This document shows positions 15,196-24,267 of a stretch of 34,542 nt of DNA, piece by piece. The number at the start of each line of letters is the position of its first letter. Positions within the stretch are counted from its first letter, which is position 1. Source of the DNA: Lutibacter sp. GTDB lineage: Bacteria; Bacteroidota; Bacteroidia; Flavobacteriales; Flavobacteriaceae. The notes under the pieces were generated by a model that worked only from the letters and a program-made list of their open reading frames with translations, searched no databases and was not told where the DNA came from. The translations under genes and the position numbers were made by a program. The stretch spans positions 1 through 34,542 of the forward strand of contig JAQVGD010000002.1 in assembly GCA_028696945.1 (NCBI GenBank). The letters are read 5' to 3'.

Positions 15196-16416
15196 ATGTC
15201 CATTTTAAGCGGTAAAAAAATACTATTAGGCGTTACAGCTGGTATTGCTGCTTATAAAACAGCACATTTAGTACGACTTTTTGTAAAATTAGGTGCGCAG
15301 GTAAAAGTTGTGATGACACCTGCAGCCAAAGATTTTGTTACGCCGCTTACACTTTCAACATTATCCAAAAATCCAGTTTATTCTACCTTTTTTGAAAAGG
15401 GAACTACTGAAAACGAACTGTGGAATAGCCACGTAGATTTAGGTTTGTGGGCTGATTATATGCTCATTGCCCCGGCAACAGCAAATACCTTGTCTAAAAT
15501 GGCCAATGGCGTGTGCGACAATCTATTATTAGCCACCTATTTATCGGCCAAATGCAAAGTATATTTCGCTCCAGCGATGGATTTAGATATGTACCAACAT
15601 CCGACCACAAAACAAAGTATAAAGAAATTACAAAGTTTTGGGAATGTTTTTATTCCATCGGCAAGTGGTGAACTGGCCAGTGGTTTGGTGGGTGAAGGAC
15701 GCATGGAAGAACCTGAAAATATTGTGTCATTTATTGAAAATGAAATTGTTAAAGGATTGCCGCTATATAATAAAAAAGTTTTAATTACTGCAGGTCCAAC
15801 TTATGAAGCAATTGATCCAGTCCGCTTTATTGGAAATCATTCTTCGGGAAAAATGGGATTTGAATTGGCTAAAAAAGCAGCTAATTTAGGCGCTAACGTT
15901 TATTTAATTACAGGAAATTCAAATGAAACGGTTTCAAATTCCTTAATTCAAAGAATTGATGTGATAAGTGCAGAAGATATGTACAATGAAGTTCATAAGT
16001 ATTATGCTTCTGTTGATGTTGCCATTCTTTCGGCAGCTGTGGCAGATTATAAACCAAAAAATCTAGCAGTTTCCAAGATAAAAAAATCAGAGGAGAACTT
16101 GACGCTTGAATTGGTAAAAACCAAGGATATATTGGCTTCATTGGGAAAAGTTAAAAGCCATCAATTTTTGGTTGGTTTTGCGTTGGAAACAGATAATGAA
16201 CTGGAAAATGCGATTGCCAAGTTAAAAAGTAAGAATTTGGATTTAATTGTATTAAATTCACTTCAGGATAAAGGTGCTGGATTTAAAGAGGAAACAAATA
16301 AAGTTACCATTATAGATAAATTCGAAAAATTTTCGGAATTTAGTCTAAAATCTAAGGCTGAAGTTGCTGAAGATATATTTAATGTAATTTTGAATCAAAT
16401 TTTATGCGTAAAATAG
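15196..16416 (+). CDS. coaBC: Bifunctional phosphopantothenoylcysteine decarboxylase / phosphopantothenate-cysteine ligase
   Basis: 406 residues with both domains. CoaC (about 1-185) is a flavoprotein with GVTAGIAAYKT at the FMN site and active-site His79 (SHVDLGLWAD). CoaB (about 190-400) begins VLITAGPTYEAIDPVRFIGN and carries the SSGKMGFELA and VDVAILSAAVADYKP motifs. Together they make 4'-phosphopantetheine for coenzyme A. Aligned with the E. coli numbering (offset +4 throughout), residue 129 is Asp where E. coli has catalytic Asn125 (PAMDLDMY instead of PxMNxxMW). Residue 162 is Ser where E. coli has Cys158 (LASGLVGEGRM). I recall this as a lineage variant in Bacteroidota rather than a defect. 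The ATG follows the rpoZ stop with no gap. Confidence 0.95.
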   Translation: MSILSGKKILLGVTAGIAAYKTAHLVRLFVKLGAQVKVVMTPAAKDFVTPLTLSTLSKNPVYSTFFEKGTTENELWNSHVDLGLWADYMLIAPATANTLSKMANGVCDNLLLATYLSAKCKVYFAPAMDLDMYQHPTTKQSIKKLQSFGNVFIPSASGELASGLVGEGRMEEPENIVSFIENEIVKGLPLYNKKVLITAGPTYEAIDPVRFIGNHSSGKMGFELAKKAANLGANVYLITGNSNETVSNSLIQRIDVISAEDMYNEVHKYYASVDVAILSAAVADYKPKNLAVSKIKKSEENLTLELVKTKDILASLGKVKSHQFLVGFALETDNELENAIAKLKSKNLDLIVLNSLQDKGAGFKEETNKVTIIDKFEKFSEFSLKSKAEVAEDIFNVILNQILCVK

Positions 16417-17291
16417 TTCAACTTTTTATTGTTTTCTTTGTTTCTGCTCAGCTAAATGCACAAGAGTTAAGGTGTACTATTACTATTAATGCTGATAAAA
16501 TTCCGAGTTCAAACAAACAAATATTCAAAACATTGGAGAATTCATTAAATGAATTTGTAAACCAAAAACGCTGGACAAATATTAAGTATGAACCTCAAGA
16601 ACGTATTAATTGCAATTTAACACTGACAATTTTAGAGCAAACTGGTAACGATTTTAAAGGTCATATTCAAATACAATCATCACGTCCTGTTTACAATTCA
16701 ACCTACTTAACTCCTGTTTTTAATTTTAAAGATGACGATTTTTCTTTTAAATATATTGAGTTTGAACCCTTGTTATTTAATGAAAATTCTTTCGAATCCA
16801 ATTTGGTGTCTGTAGTTTCATTTTATGTTTACACTATTTTGGGAATGGATGCTGATACTTTTGCTTTAAATGGAGGCACTTCGTTTTTTGTTAAAGCACA
16901 AAATATCGTGGTGCAGGCTCAGCAAAGTGGCTATGTTGGCTGGAATCAAAATGATGGATCTAAATCAAGATTTGTCATGATTGACAATATTTTATCACCA
17001 ACTTACAGTTTATTTCATGCTGCAATGTATTCTTATCATTTGAAAGGATTAGATGTTATGAATAAAGACAAAAAGCAGGCAGAACAAAAAATTGAAGAAT
17101 CCATCGGATTTTTAAAAACCATTTATGATTCGCGTCCGAATGCGTTTTTATTAAGGGTGTTTATGGATGCTAAAGCAGATGAAATTGTCAATGTTTTTTC
17201 AGATGGTCCAAATTATGATGCCTTTAAATTAAAAGAAGACTTACTAAAAATTTCACCTCTTAATTCGTCCAAATGGAACGACATAAAGTAA
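16404..17291 (+). CDS. porD: DUF4835 family, type IX secretion protein PorD
   Basis: 295 residues. A signal peptide (MRKIVQLFIVFFVSAQLNAQ, cleaved after about residue 19) sends it to the periplasm. The body matches DUF4835: ITINADKIPSSNKQIFKTLE, FVNQKRWTNIKY, SRPVYNSTYLTPVFN and the C-terminal DAKADEIVNVFS. In current annotation this family is PorD, a factor of the type IX secretion system of Bacteroidota. It overlaps the end of coaBC by 13 bp and precedes recN by 23 bp, so it belongs to the same transcription unit. Confidence 0.85.
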   Translation: MRKIVQLFIVFFVSAQLNAQELRCTITINADKIPSSNKQIFKTLENSLNEFVNQKRWTNIKYEPQERINCNLTLTILEQTGNDFKGHIQIQSSRPVYNSTYLTPVFNFKDDDFSFKYIEFEPLLFNENSFESNLVSVVSFYVYTILGMDADTFALNGGTSFFVKAQNIVVQAQQSGYVGWNQNDGSKSRFVMIDNILSPTYSLFHAAMYSYHLKGLDVMNKDKKQAEQKIEESIGFLKTIYDSRPNAFLLRVFMDAKADEIVNVFSDGPNYDAFKLKEDLLKISPLNSSKWNDIK

Positions 17292-17314
17292 ATTCTTAAC
17301 ATTAACTTACAAGA

Positions 17315-18967
17315 ATGCTTACAAATCTTTCCATAAAAAATTATGCATTAATAGATAGTTTATCTGTTAATTTTAGAGATTATTTATCTACAATTACAGG
17401 GGAAACTGGCGCAGGTAAATCTATCTTATTGGGCGCACTTGGATTGGTTTTAGGTAAAAGAGCTGACACTTCAACTTTAAAAGATACCAATAAAAAATGT
17501 ATTATTGAAGCCAAATTTCTTATTTCCAATTATCAATTGGAAGGTTTTTTTGAAGAAAATGATATCGATTTTGAGAATGAAACCATTATCAGAAGAGAAA
17601 TTTCGCCGACTGGTAAATCAAGAGCTTTTGTTAATGATACGCCCACAACTTTACAGGTTTTACTGGATTTAAGCGAGAAACTGATCGATGTGCATTCCCA
17701 ACATCAAACCCTGAAGTTGTCGGATGAAAATTTTCAGTTTCAAATTATTGATGCACTTGCTGGCAATGCCCCAAAAATTGAATCGTACAAACGGGGATTG
17801 AAATTATTTAATCAATTGTCCAAAGAGTTGAAGGAGCTTAAAAAAAATCAGGAAGCCGCCACACAAAACTACGAATACAACTTGCACTTATTTGAAGAGT
17901 TGGAAAAATCAAATTTACAGCCCGATGAGCAGGAAATTATTGAACAATCGCTGGATAAATTAAACAATATTGAAGAAATAAAACTAAATTTATCTGAAGC
18001 GCAGACACTTGCCTTAAGCGAAGAGATTGGTTTGCAAACACTTTTAAATTCATTTGTTGTAAATTTGAATAGAATTGCAACATACTCAAATGAATATGCA
18101 GCACTTTACAACAGGATTCTGAGTGTTAAAATTGAATTTGACGATATTGCCGGAGAGATTGAAAAATTCAATGAAAATGTAGATTTTGATCCTTTGGAAT
18201 TGCAAAAACTGAACGACCGGTTGCAACTGATTTTCAATTTGCAAAAAAAACATACTGTAACTACCGTGACGGAGTTACTTCAAAAACAAGAGGAACTTTC
18301 CGTAAAAGTTGATGAAGTAGAAAATTCTTCCGCAGCTATTTTAGAAAAGGAAAAGGAAATTAACGGTGTTGCTGAAAAAATTGACAAGCTGGCGAAATTA
18401 ATATTTCAAGATCGGGAAAAGGCAATTCCAACATTGATTTCAAAATTGGAAAATAGCCTCGAAAATTTGGGGATGGAAAATACGCGTTTTAATTTTGTGA
18501 TTAAGCATACTAAACAGTATTTTCATAACGGAAAAGACGAATTGCAGCTTTTTATTTCAGCAAATAAAGGGGCTAATTTTGGAGAACTGAAAAAGATAGC
18601 CTCAGGGGGCGAATTATCGCGAATTATGTTATCTGTTAAAGCCATTCTTTCGGAATATTTAAAATTGCCAACCATTATTTTTGATGAGATAGACACTGGT
18701 GTTTCTGGTGATGTTTCCCAAAAAATGGCCGAAATTATGCAGCAAATGAGTGTTAATATGCAAGTGATTACCATTACGCATTTGCCACAAATTGCCGCAA
18801 AAGGAAAACAACATTATAAAGTTTACAAAGAAGATATAGAAAATAATATTGTGACAAAATTAAAAGAGCTGTCGAAAAACGAGCGAATTGAAGAAATTGC
18901 AGAGATGTTAGGTGGAAAAGATATTTCTAAAACTGCAATTGAACATGCAAAACAGTTGTTGAATTAA
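17315..18967 (+). CDS. recN: DNA repair ATPase RecN
   Basis: 550 residues, the normal size of this SMC-like protein of double-strand break repair. The N-terminal ATPase half has Walker A GETGAGKS (29-36). The central part is long coiled coil (about 150-370). The C-terminal half has the ABC signature KKIASGGELSR and Walker B TIIFDEIDTGVSG. The helix between them contains the HSQHQTLKL stretch seen in RecN. The ATG lies 23 bp after porD. Confidence 0.95.
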   Translation: MLTNLSIKNYALIDSLSVNFRDYLSTITGETGAGKSILLGALGLVLGKRADTSTLKDTNKKCIIEAKFLISNYQLEGFFEENDIDFENETIIRREISPTGKSRAFVNDTPTTLQVLLDLSEKLIDVHSQHQTLKLSDENFQFQIIDALAGNAPKIESYKRGLKLFNQLSKELKELKKNQEAATQNYEYNLHLFEELEKSNLQPDEQEIIEQSLDKLNNIEEIKLNLSEAQTLALSEEIGLQTLLNSFVVNLNRIATYSNEYAALYNRILSVKIEFDDIAGEIEKFNENVDFDPLELQKLNDRLQLIFNLQKKHTVTTVTELLQKQEELSVKVDEVENSSAAILEKEKEINGVAEKIDKLAKLIFQDREKAIPTLISKLENSLENLGMENTRFNFVIKHTKQYFHNGKDELQLFISANKGANFGELKKIASGGELSRIMLSVKAILSEYLKLPTIIFDEIDTGVSGDVSQKMAEIMQQMSVNMQVITITHLPQIAAKGKQHYKVYKEDIENNIVTKLKELSKNERIEEIAEMLGGKDISKTAIEHAKQLLN

Positions 18968-18983
18968 GAAATTACTATATTTG
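18956..18983 (+). promoter_or_regulatory. Promoter of fabI
   Basis: TTG (18956-18958), 17 bases, TATATTTG (18976-18983). The box fits TAnnTTTG and would start transcription near 18989, about 30 bases before the fabI ATG. It lies partly within the end of recN. Confidence 0.55.
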
Positions 18984-19017
18984 CCAATTAATTTAGAATA
19001 ATCAAATAGAAATTTAA

Positions 19018-19839
19018 ATGTACAATTTACTTAAAGGAAAAAAAGGAATTATTTTTGGAGCCTTAGATGAGAACTCTATCGCCTGGAAAGTTGCCGAAAG
19101 AGCGCACGAAGAAGGTGCTACATTTGTGTTGACAAACGCACCAGTTGCCATGCGATTTGGAACTATTGATGAACTTGCCGCAAAAACGGGTTCTCAAGTA
19201 ATTCCAGCCGATGCAACATCCGTGGAAGATATTCAAAATTTGGTGGACAAGTCGATGGAAATTTTAGGCGGAAAAATTGATTTTGTTTTACATTCAATAG
19301 GAATGTCGGTAAATGTGCGTAAAGGCAACCATTATACCACCCAAAATTATGAATACACTAAAATTGGATGGGATGTTTCTGCGGTTTCATTTCACAAAGT
19401 AATGGGCGTATTGTATAAATCTAACGCAATGAATGAGTGGGGAAGTATTGTCGCATTAACCTATATGGCTTCGCAAAGAGTTTTTCCAGATTATAATGAT
19501 ATGGCTGATAATAAGGCATATTTAGAATCTATTGCACGTAGTTTTGGCTATTTCTTTGGAAGAGACCATAAAGTTCGCGTAAACACAATTTCTCAATCAC
19601 CAACGCTTACCACGGCCGGTAAAGGTGTAAAAGGTATTGAAGGTTTTTTAAATTATGCCGAAAAAATGTCACCACTTGGAAATGCAACAGCTTTAGAGTG
19701 CGCCGATTATGCCCTTTCGCTTTTTTCTGATTTAACAAAAAAAGTGACCCTGCAAAATTTATATCATGATGGTGGATTTTCAAACATGGGAATTAGTCAA
19801 GAGGTAATGGAACTTTTTATGGATAAAGAAGAACAGTAA
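19018..19839 (+). CDS. fabI: Enoyl-ACP reductase (NADH), FabI type
   Basis: 273 residues, short-chain dehydrogenase fold. FabI reduces enoyl-ACP in the last step of fatty acid elongation. The cofactor site is the divergent GALDENSIAWKVAERA (about 13-28) instead of a standard glycine-rich loop. The second motif is VLHSIGM, and the catalytic pair is Tyr and Lys in PDYNDMADNKAYLE, with the Y-X6-K spacing of FabI. The C-terminal loop TAAGKGVKGIEGF is the substrate-binding region. It has its own promoter and a terminator hairpin downstream. Confidence 0.9.
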   Translation: MYNLLKGKKGIIFGALDENSIAWKVAERAHEEGATFVLTNAPVAMRFGTIDELAAKTGSQVIPADATSVEDIQNLVDKSMEILGGKIDFVLHSIGMSVNVRKGNHYTTQNYEYTKIGWDVSAVSFHKVMGVLYKSNAMNEWGSIVALTYMASQRVFPDYNDMADNKAYLESIARSFGYFFGRDHKVRVNTISQSPTLTTAGKGVKGIEGFLNYAEKMSPLGNATALECADYALSLFSDLTKKVTLQNLYHDGGFSNMGISQEVMELFMDKEEQ

Positions 19840-19856
19840 ATTGCAATTAAATTTTT

Positions 19857-19890
19857 AAAAAAGCACAGATTTTTAAATTCGTGTTTTTTT
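19857..19890 (+). terminator. Probable intrinsic terminator after fabI
   Basis: A-run, GCAC (19863-19866), an AT-rich interior, then GTGT followed by a run of eight or more T. The arms AAAAAGCAC and GTGTTTTTT pair with one G-U pair. The T-run follows directly. Confidence 0.5.
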
Positions 19891-19930
19891 TTATTTTAAA
19901 ACTTATACATTAGCGGTAAACCTCTAACTT

Positions 19931-20884
19931 TTGAAATTAACATATTCCATCATAATTCCTGTTTTCAATAGACCTCAAGAAATTGACGAATTGTTGCGGA
20001 GCTTAACCAAACAAACCTTTACGAAGGATTTTGAAGTACTTGTTATTGAAGATGGATCTACCTTAAAATCTGATAAAATTGTTTCAAAATATACTGATCT
20101 TTTAAACGTAAAATATCATTTTAAAGAAAGCACGGGGGCAGGAGCCAGCAGAAATTTCGGAATGCAATTGGCCACAGGAAATTATTTTATCATTTTTGAT
20201 TCGGATTGTATAATTCCTTCCCATTATATTGAAGAAGTTGACAACGCTTTAAAGCAAGATTTTACCGATGCTTATGGAGGCGCAGATGCTGCTCATGAAT
20301 CTTTCACAACCATTCAAAAAGCAATAAATTATAGCATGACTTCCTTTTTAACAACTGGAGGACTAAGAGGAAGTAAAAAAGTTATCGGTAAATTTCAACC
20401 TCGCAGTTTCAACTTTGGAATTTCAAAAAAAGCATTTGAAGCCACTGCCGGTTTTGGTAAAATGAGAATAGGTGAAGATATTGATTTAACTTTCCGGTTG
20501 TGGGAAAATAATTTTCATACACAATTTATTGAAAATGCCTTTGTTTACCATAAACGAAGAACCAGTTTAAAACAGTTTTTTAGGCAAACTTTTCTTTTTG
20601 GAAATGCAAGACCATTTTTAAACCGTAAATATCCAGATACAGCCAAAATTACCTATTGGTTTCCAATGCTTTTCACATTGCTTTTTTTGGCATCATTCGT
20701 ATTTCTACTATTTGGGTTTAAGTTATTTGCATTATTTTTTGTAATTTATTTTGTGGCAATATTTATAGATTCATACTTAAAAAACAAAAAAATATCCGTA
20801 GCTGCTTTAAGTATTGTAACAACATTGATACAATTTACTGGCTACGGATCGGGTTTTTTAAAAGGAGTGTTTGGCTTTAATTAA
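19931..20884 (+). CDS. Family 2 glycosyltransferase
   Basis: 317 residues, starting with TTG (19931). An in-frame TAA at 19925-19927 rules out an earlier start and the next ATG lies far inside the domain. The GT-A fold is shown by YSIIIPVFNRPQEIDELLRS, VLVIEDGS, GAGASRNFGMQLATGNYFI and the metal-site IFDSDC. The acceptor region has GEDIDLTFRLWENNF. Two hydrophobic segments near residues 237-285 anchor the C-terminus in the membrane. The sugar donor and product cannot be read from the sequence. Its 3' end overlaps the convergent thioredoxin-like gene by 4 bp. Confidence 0.88.
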   Translation: MKLTYSIIIPVFNRPQEIDELLRSLTKQTFTKDFEVLVIEDGSTLKSDKIVSKYTDLLNVKYHFKESTGAGASRNFGMQLATGNYFIIFDSDCIIPSHYIEEVDNALKQDFTDAYGGADAAHESFTTIQKAINYSMTSFLTTGGLRGSKKVIGKFQPRSFNFGISKKAFEATAGFGKMRIGEDIDLTFRLWENNFHTQFIENAFVYHKRRTSLKQFFRQTFLFGNARPFLNRKYPDTAKITYWFPMLFTLLFLASFVFLLFGFKLFALFFVIYFVAIFIDSYLKNKKISVAALSIVTTLIQFTGYGSGFLKGVFGFN

Positions 20885-21438
20885 TTGGAATTATTTAATT
20901 TGAATCGTTCTGAAATAATCGTCAGCTCTTCTTCATTTAAATTTGAAGTTTCTTTCAATTTATAATTAAAGGCGGCCACTTCTTCAATGGTGCCTGGACA
21001 GCCTATATTGTTCCCTTGCCCTTTCAAAACAAATTCGTTCTTAACCATTTTTGAGTCGGCCAATAAATTGCCGTCACTATTAAAAATCAGGAAATAAGGT
21101 ATTCCTTGCCTTTCACCGCCATATTTATTTAATAATGCTTCAGCACCATTATTTTCTAAATGTTTTTTGGTGGCAGATTCTAAAACCACTAAATGAGCAA
21201 TCACATAGTTTTTATTGAACAATTCTTTCGTGGAGGCATCATTCATGGAAGCATCCATTTTTTTACACCAGCCGCACCATGATGCATGAAACATAATAAT
21301 AACATTTTTATTTTCGGATTTTGCTTGTTCACAAGCGTTTTTTAAAACTTCATCTGCACTTTTTGGCTTTTCTTGTGCCGATGAAAAATTGAAAAACAGA
21401 ATAGCTAATGTTATAGTAAAAGTTGTTTTTAAATTCAT
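20881..21438 (-). CDS. Exported thioredoxin-like protein
   Basis: 185 residues. A signal peptide (about 1-21, ending FSSAQ) exports it. A thioredoxin fold follows with VIIMFHASWCGWCKKMD (about 46-62); CGWC is the redox motif. The cis-Pro region is RQGIPYFLIF. It belongs to the thioredoxin_7/DUF255-like proteins of Bacteroidota that act on periplasmic disulfides, but the partner is unknown. It lies 41 bp downstream of clpC on the same strand, beyond the clpC terminator hairpin, and may use its own promoter. Confidence 0.85.
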   Translation of the reverse strand: MNLKTTFTITLAILFFNFSSAQEKPKSADEVLKNACEQAKSENKNVIIMFHASWCGWCKKMDASMNDASTKELFNKNYVIAHLVVLESATKKHLENNGAEALLNKYGGERQGIPYFLIFNSDGNLLADSKMVKNEFVLKGQGNNIGCPGTIEEVAAFNYKLKETSNLNEEELTIISERFKLNNSN

Positions 21439-21467
21439 ATTGACTTTTAGGTATTTAAATATAAAGG

Positions 21468-21492
21468 CAAGGTTGATGGTTATTCAACCTTG
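21468..21492 (-). terminator. Hairpin at the 3' end of clpC
   Basis: CAAGGTTGA (21468-21476) and TCAACCTTG (21484-21492) form a perfect 9-bp stem with a 7-base loop that includes the clpC stop codon. On the minus strand it is followed by CCTTTATATTT, a weak T-run. It may terminate or protect the clpC message before the thioredoxin-like gene. Confidence 0.55.
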
Positions 21493-24011
21493 TCTTTTCC
21501 TTTGGTTATTTTTATGGTAAGTTCGTTTTTGTCTTTATCCAAATCCATGAAAATTGAATCGCCTTCTTTTAATTTTGAAGTCACAATTTCTTCAGCCAAG
21601 GCATCTTCAACATATTTTTGAATAGCACGTTTTAACGGTCTGGCACCATATTGTTTGTCGAATCCCTTTTCCGCAATATAATCTTTTGCTTCTTTGGCCA
21701 ACACTAATTTATACCCTAAATCGTCTATACGTTTTGATAATTTACTTAATTCAATATCAATAATTAAATGAATATCTTTTATTTCTAAAGGATTGAATAT
21801 CACAACGTCATCAATTCTGTTTAAAAATTCTGGAGCAAATGATTTTTTAAGTGCATTTTCTATCACGCCTTTAGCATTTGCATCTGCCTGTAAATTTTTA
21901 GAAGCTGTTCCAAAACCTACGCCAGCACCAAAATCTTTCAATTGGCGGGAGCCAATATTGGAAGTCATGATGAGAATTGTATTTCTAAAATCAATTCGTC
22001 TTCCCAAACTGTCGGTAATATGTCCTTCATCCAATATTTGCAACAACATATTAAAAACATCAGGATGTGCTTTTTCAATTTCATCAAAAAGAACAACAGC
22101 ATAAGGTTTGCGTCTAATTTTTTCGGTAAGTTGCCCGCCTTCTTCATAACCCACATAACCTGGAGGCGCGCCAATCAATCGAGATACGGCAAATTTCTCC
22201 ATATATTCACTCATGTCGATTCGAACCAATGCGTCTTCACTATCAAATAATTCGGTTGCTAAAACTTTAGCGAGTTGTGTTTTTCCAACGCCGGTTTGTC
22301 CTAGAAATATGAAAGATCCAATTGGTTTATTAGGGTCTTTAAGTCCAATACGATTGCGTTGTATGGCCTTCACAACCTTGCTGACCGCTTCGTCTTGCCC
22401 AATAACTTTTCCTTTAATTCGGATTGGTAAATCGTTTAAACGTTTGCTTTCAGCTTCAGCAACTCTGTTTACAGGAATGCCTGTCATCATAGAAACCACT
22501 TCAGCAACATTGTCTTCGGTAACAATTTCACGATTTAATTTTGAAGTTTCATCCCATTTTTTTTGCTCAGTTTGTAACATGCTTTCAATGCGTTTTTCAT
22601 CATCGCGCAAGCGTGCTGCTTCTTCATATTTTTGTCTATTTACAGCAGCGGTTTTGTCTTCCCTAATTTTTTCCAGCTGCTCTTCCAGTTGTAAAATTTC
22701 AGTAGGTACCACAATATTTGTAATATGGATTCTAGATCCTGACTCATCCAAAGCGTCAATTGCTTTGTCTGGTAAAAAACGGTCGGTCATATACCTGTTT
22801 GTTAATGTTACACAAGCTTTAATTGCTTCATCCGTATAAACTACATTATGGTGATCTTCGTATTTATCTTTTATATTTTGTAAAATCTGAATTGTTTCTT
22901 CAACAGAAGTCGGTTCAACCATTACCTTTTGAAAACGGCGTTCCAGCGCACCATCTTTCTCAATATTGGTTCTAAATTCATCCAAAGTTGTTGCGCCAAT
23001 ACATTGAATTTCTCCACGCGCCAATGCTGGTTTTAGCATATTGGAAGCATCTAAAGAACCCGTTGCGCCACCAGCACCAACAATGGTGTGAATTTCATCG
23101 ATAAATAAAATAATATCATCATTTTTTTCCAATTCATTTACCAAAGCCTTCATGCGTTCTTCAAACTGACCACGGTATTTTGTACCGGCAACCAAACTTG
23201 CCAAATCCAATGAAACTACGCGTTTGTTAAATAAAATACGCGAAACTTTACGTTGGATAATACGTAAGGCCAATCCTTCAGCAATGGCAGATTTGCCAAC
23301 TCCTGGTTCACCAATTAAAATTGGATTGTTCTTTTTTCTTCGGCTTAAAATTTGTGAAACCCTTTCAATTTCTTTTTGGCGTCCAACTACAGGATCCAGG
23401 TTTCCTTCTTCTGCCAAACGTGTCAAATCCCGTCCGAAATTATCCAAAACGGGTGTTTTTGTTTTTTTAAGCGGCGTTTTTTCGCCTCTAGATTGTTCAA
23501 AAGGATTTGATTTAGAGGTGTCAAAATCATCATCAGAAGAATTTTCAGCTTTTGGCAAATCTATTTCTTCATCAAAGGATAATTGTTTAAAAACAGATTT
23601 CACATCATCATAACTCACATCAAAATGTTGTAATAATTTTGTTGTTGGGTCATTTTCATTGCGTAAAATGCATAACAGCAAATGTGCAGTATTTACAGAT
23701 TCGCTTTGATATAATTTGGCTTCTAAAAAAGTTGTTTTTAATGCTTTTTCGGCTTGCTTTGTCAGATGTAAACTTTTCTTTTCATCGGCTTCTTTCAAAG
23801 AATTAATAGGGTTTAAGCCTTCAATTTTTTTACGTAAATGATCAAGATTAATTTCTAAAGAATTTAAAATTTCTATAGCTTTTCCATCTCCTTTACGTAA
23901 CAATCCTAAAAGAAGGTGCTCCGTACCAATAAAATCATGCCCCAAACGCAAAGCTTCTTCTTTACTGTAGGCAATTACATCTTTAACTTTAGGTGAAAAA
24001 TTATCGTCCAT
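21480..24011 (-). CDS. clpC: ATP-dependent Clp protease ATPase subunit ClpC
   Basis: 843 residues, class I Hsp100 unfoldase. Order: N-terminal double Clp_N repeat (1-145, DDNFSPKVKDVIAYSKEEA), first AAA module with Walker A GEPGVGKS, a UVR-type middle helix (AVNRQKYEEAARLRDDE), second AAA module with Walker A GQTGVGKT and Walker B VLFDEIEKAHP. The UVR element and length mark it as ClpC rather than ClpB or ClpA. It feeds proteins to ClpP in the cytoplasm. It is divergent from gyrA. The upstream region has an inverted repeat AAAAGTG-N3-CACTTTT at 24064-24080. Confidence 0.94.
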   Translation of the reverse strand: MDDNFSPKVKDVIAYSKEEALRLGHDFIGTEHLLLGLLRKGDGKAIEILNSLEINLDHLRKKIEGLNPINSLKEADEKKSLHLTKQAEKALKTTFLEAKLYQSESVNTAHLLLCILRNENDPTTKLLQHFDVSYDDVKSVFKQLSFDEEIDLPKAENSSDDDFDTSKSNPFEQSRGEKTPLKKTKTPVLDNFGRDLTRLAEEGNLDPVVGRQKEIERVSQILSRRKKNNPILIGEPGVGKSAIAEGLALRIIQRKVSRILFNKRVVSLDLASLVAGTKYRGQFEERMKALVNELEKNDDIILFIDEIHTIVGAGGATGSLDASNMLKPALARGEIQCIGATTLDEFRTNIEKDGALERRFQKVMVEPTSVEETIQILQNIKDKYEDHHNVVYTDEAIKACVTLTNRYMTDRFLPDKAIDALDESGSRIHITNIVVPTEILQLEEQLEKIREDKTAAVNRQKYEEAARLRDDEKRIESMLQTEQKKWDETSKLNREIVTEDNVAEVVSMMTGIPVNRVAEAESKRLNDLPIRIKGKVIGQDEAVSKVVKAIQRNRIGLKDPNKPIGSFIFLGQTGVGKTQLAKVLATELFDSEDALVRIDMSEYMEKFAVSRLIGAPPGYVGYEEGGQLTEKIRRKPYAVVLFDEIEKAHPDVFNMLLQILDEGHITDSLGRRIDFRNTILIMTSNIGSRQLKDFGAGVGFGTASKNLQADANAKGVIENALKKSFAPEFLNRIDDVVIFNPLEIKDIHLIIDIELSKLSKRIDDLGYKLVLAKEAKDYIAEKGFDKQYGARPLKRAIQKYVEDALAEEIVTSKLKEGDSIFMDLDKDKNELTIKITKGKDKVE

Positions 24012-24063
24012 TATCTTATGTTTATATTGTAAATTTAACTGATTTTTTTATCTTTTAAACACA

Positions 24064-24080
24064 AAAAGTGAACCACTTTT
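24064..24080. promoter_or_regulatory. Inverted repeat in the clpC-gyrA divergent region
   Basis: Arms AAAAGTG and CACTTTT with a 3-base spacer, centred about 60 bases upstream of the clpC start. It could be an operator for clpC. I see no clear TAnnTTTG box for either gene in the 256-base region. Confidence 0.3.
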
Positions 24081-24267
24081 AATTAATTTATTTTTCCGAT
24101 TAATTTTTAGAGCTTAAAACGATTGAGAATCAGAGTGTTAATGCGGTATTTCATGAACTTTTCCTTGTTGATAAAAAGTATAAAAACATCACGATAAATA
24201 GGTTGTGAAAAAGTGAAAAATCGTATATTGCTTTGTTGAAAATTGACACAAAATTAAATATAAATTT

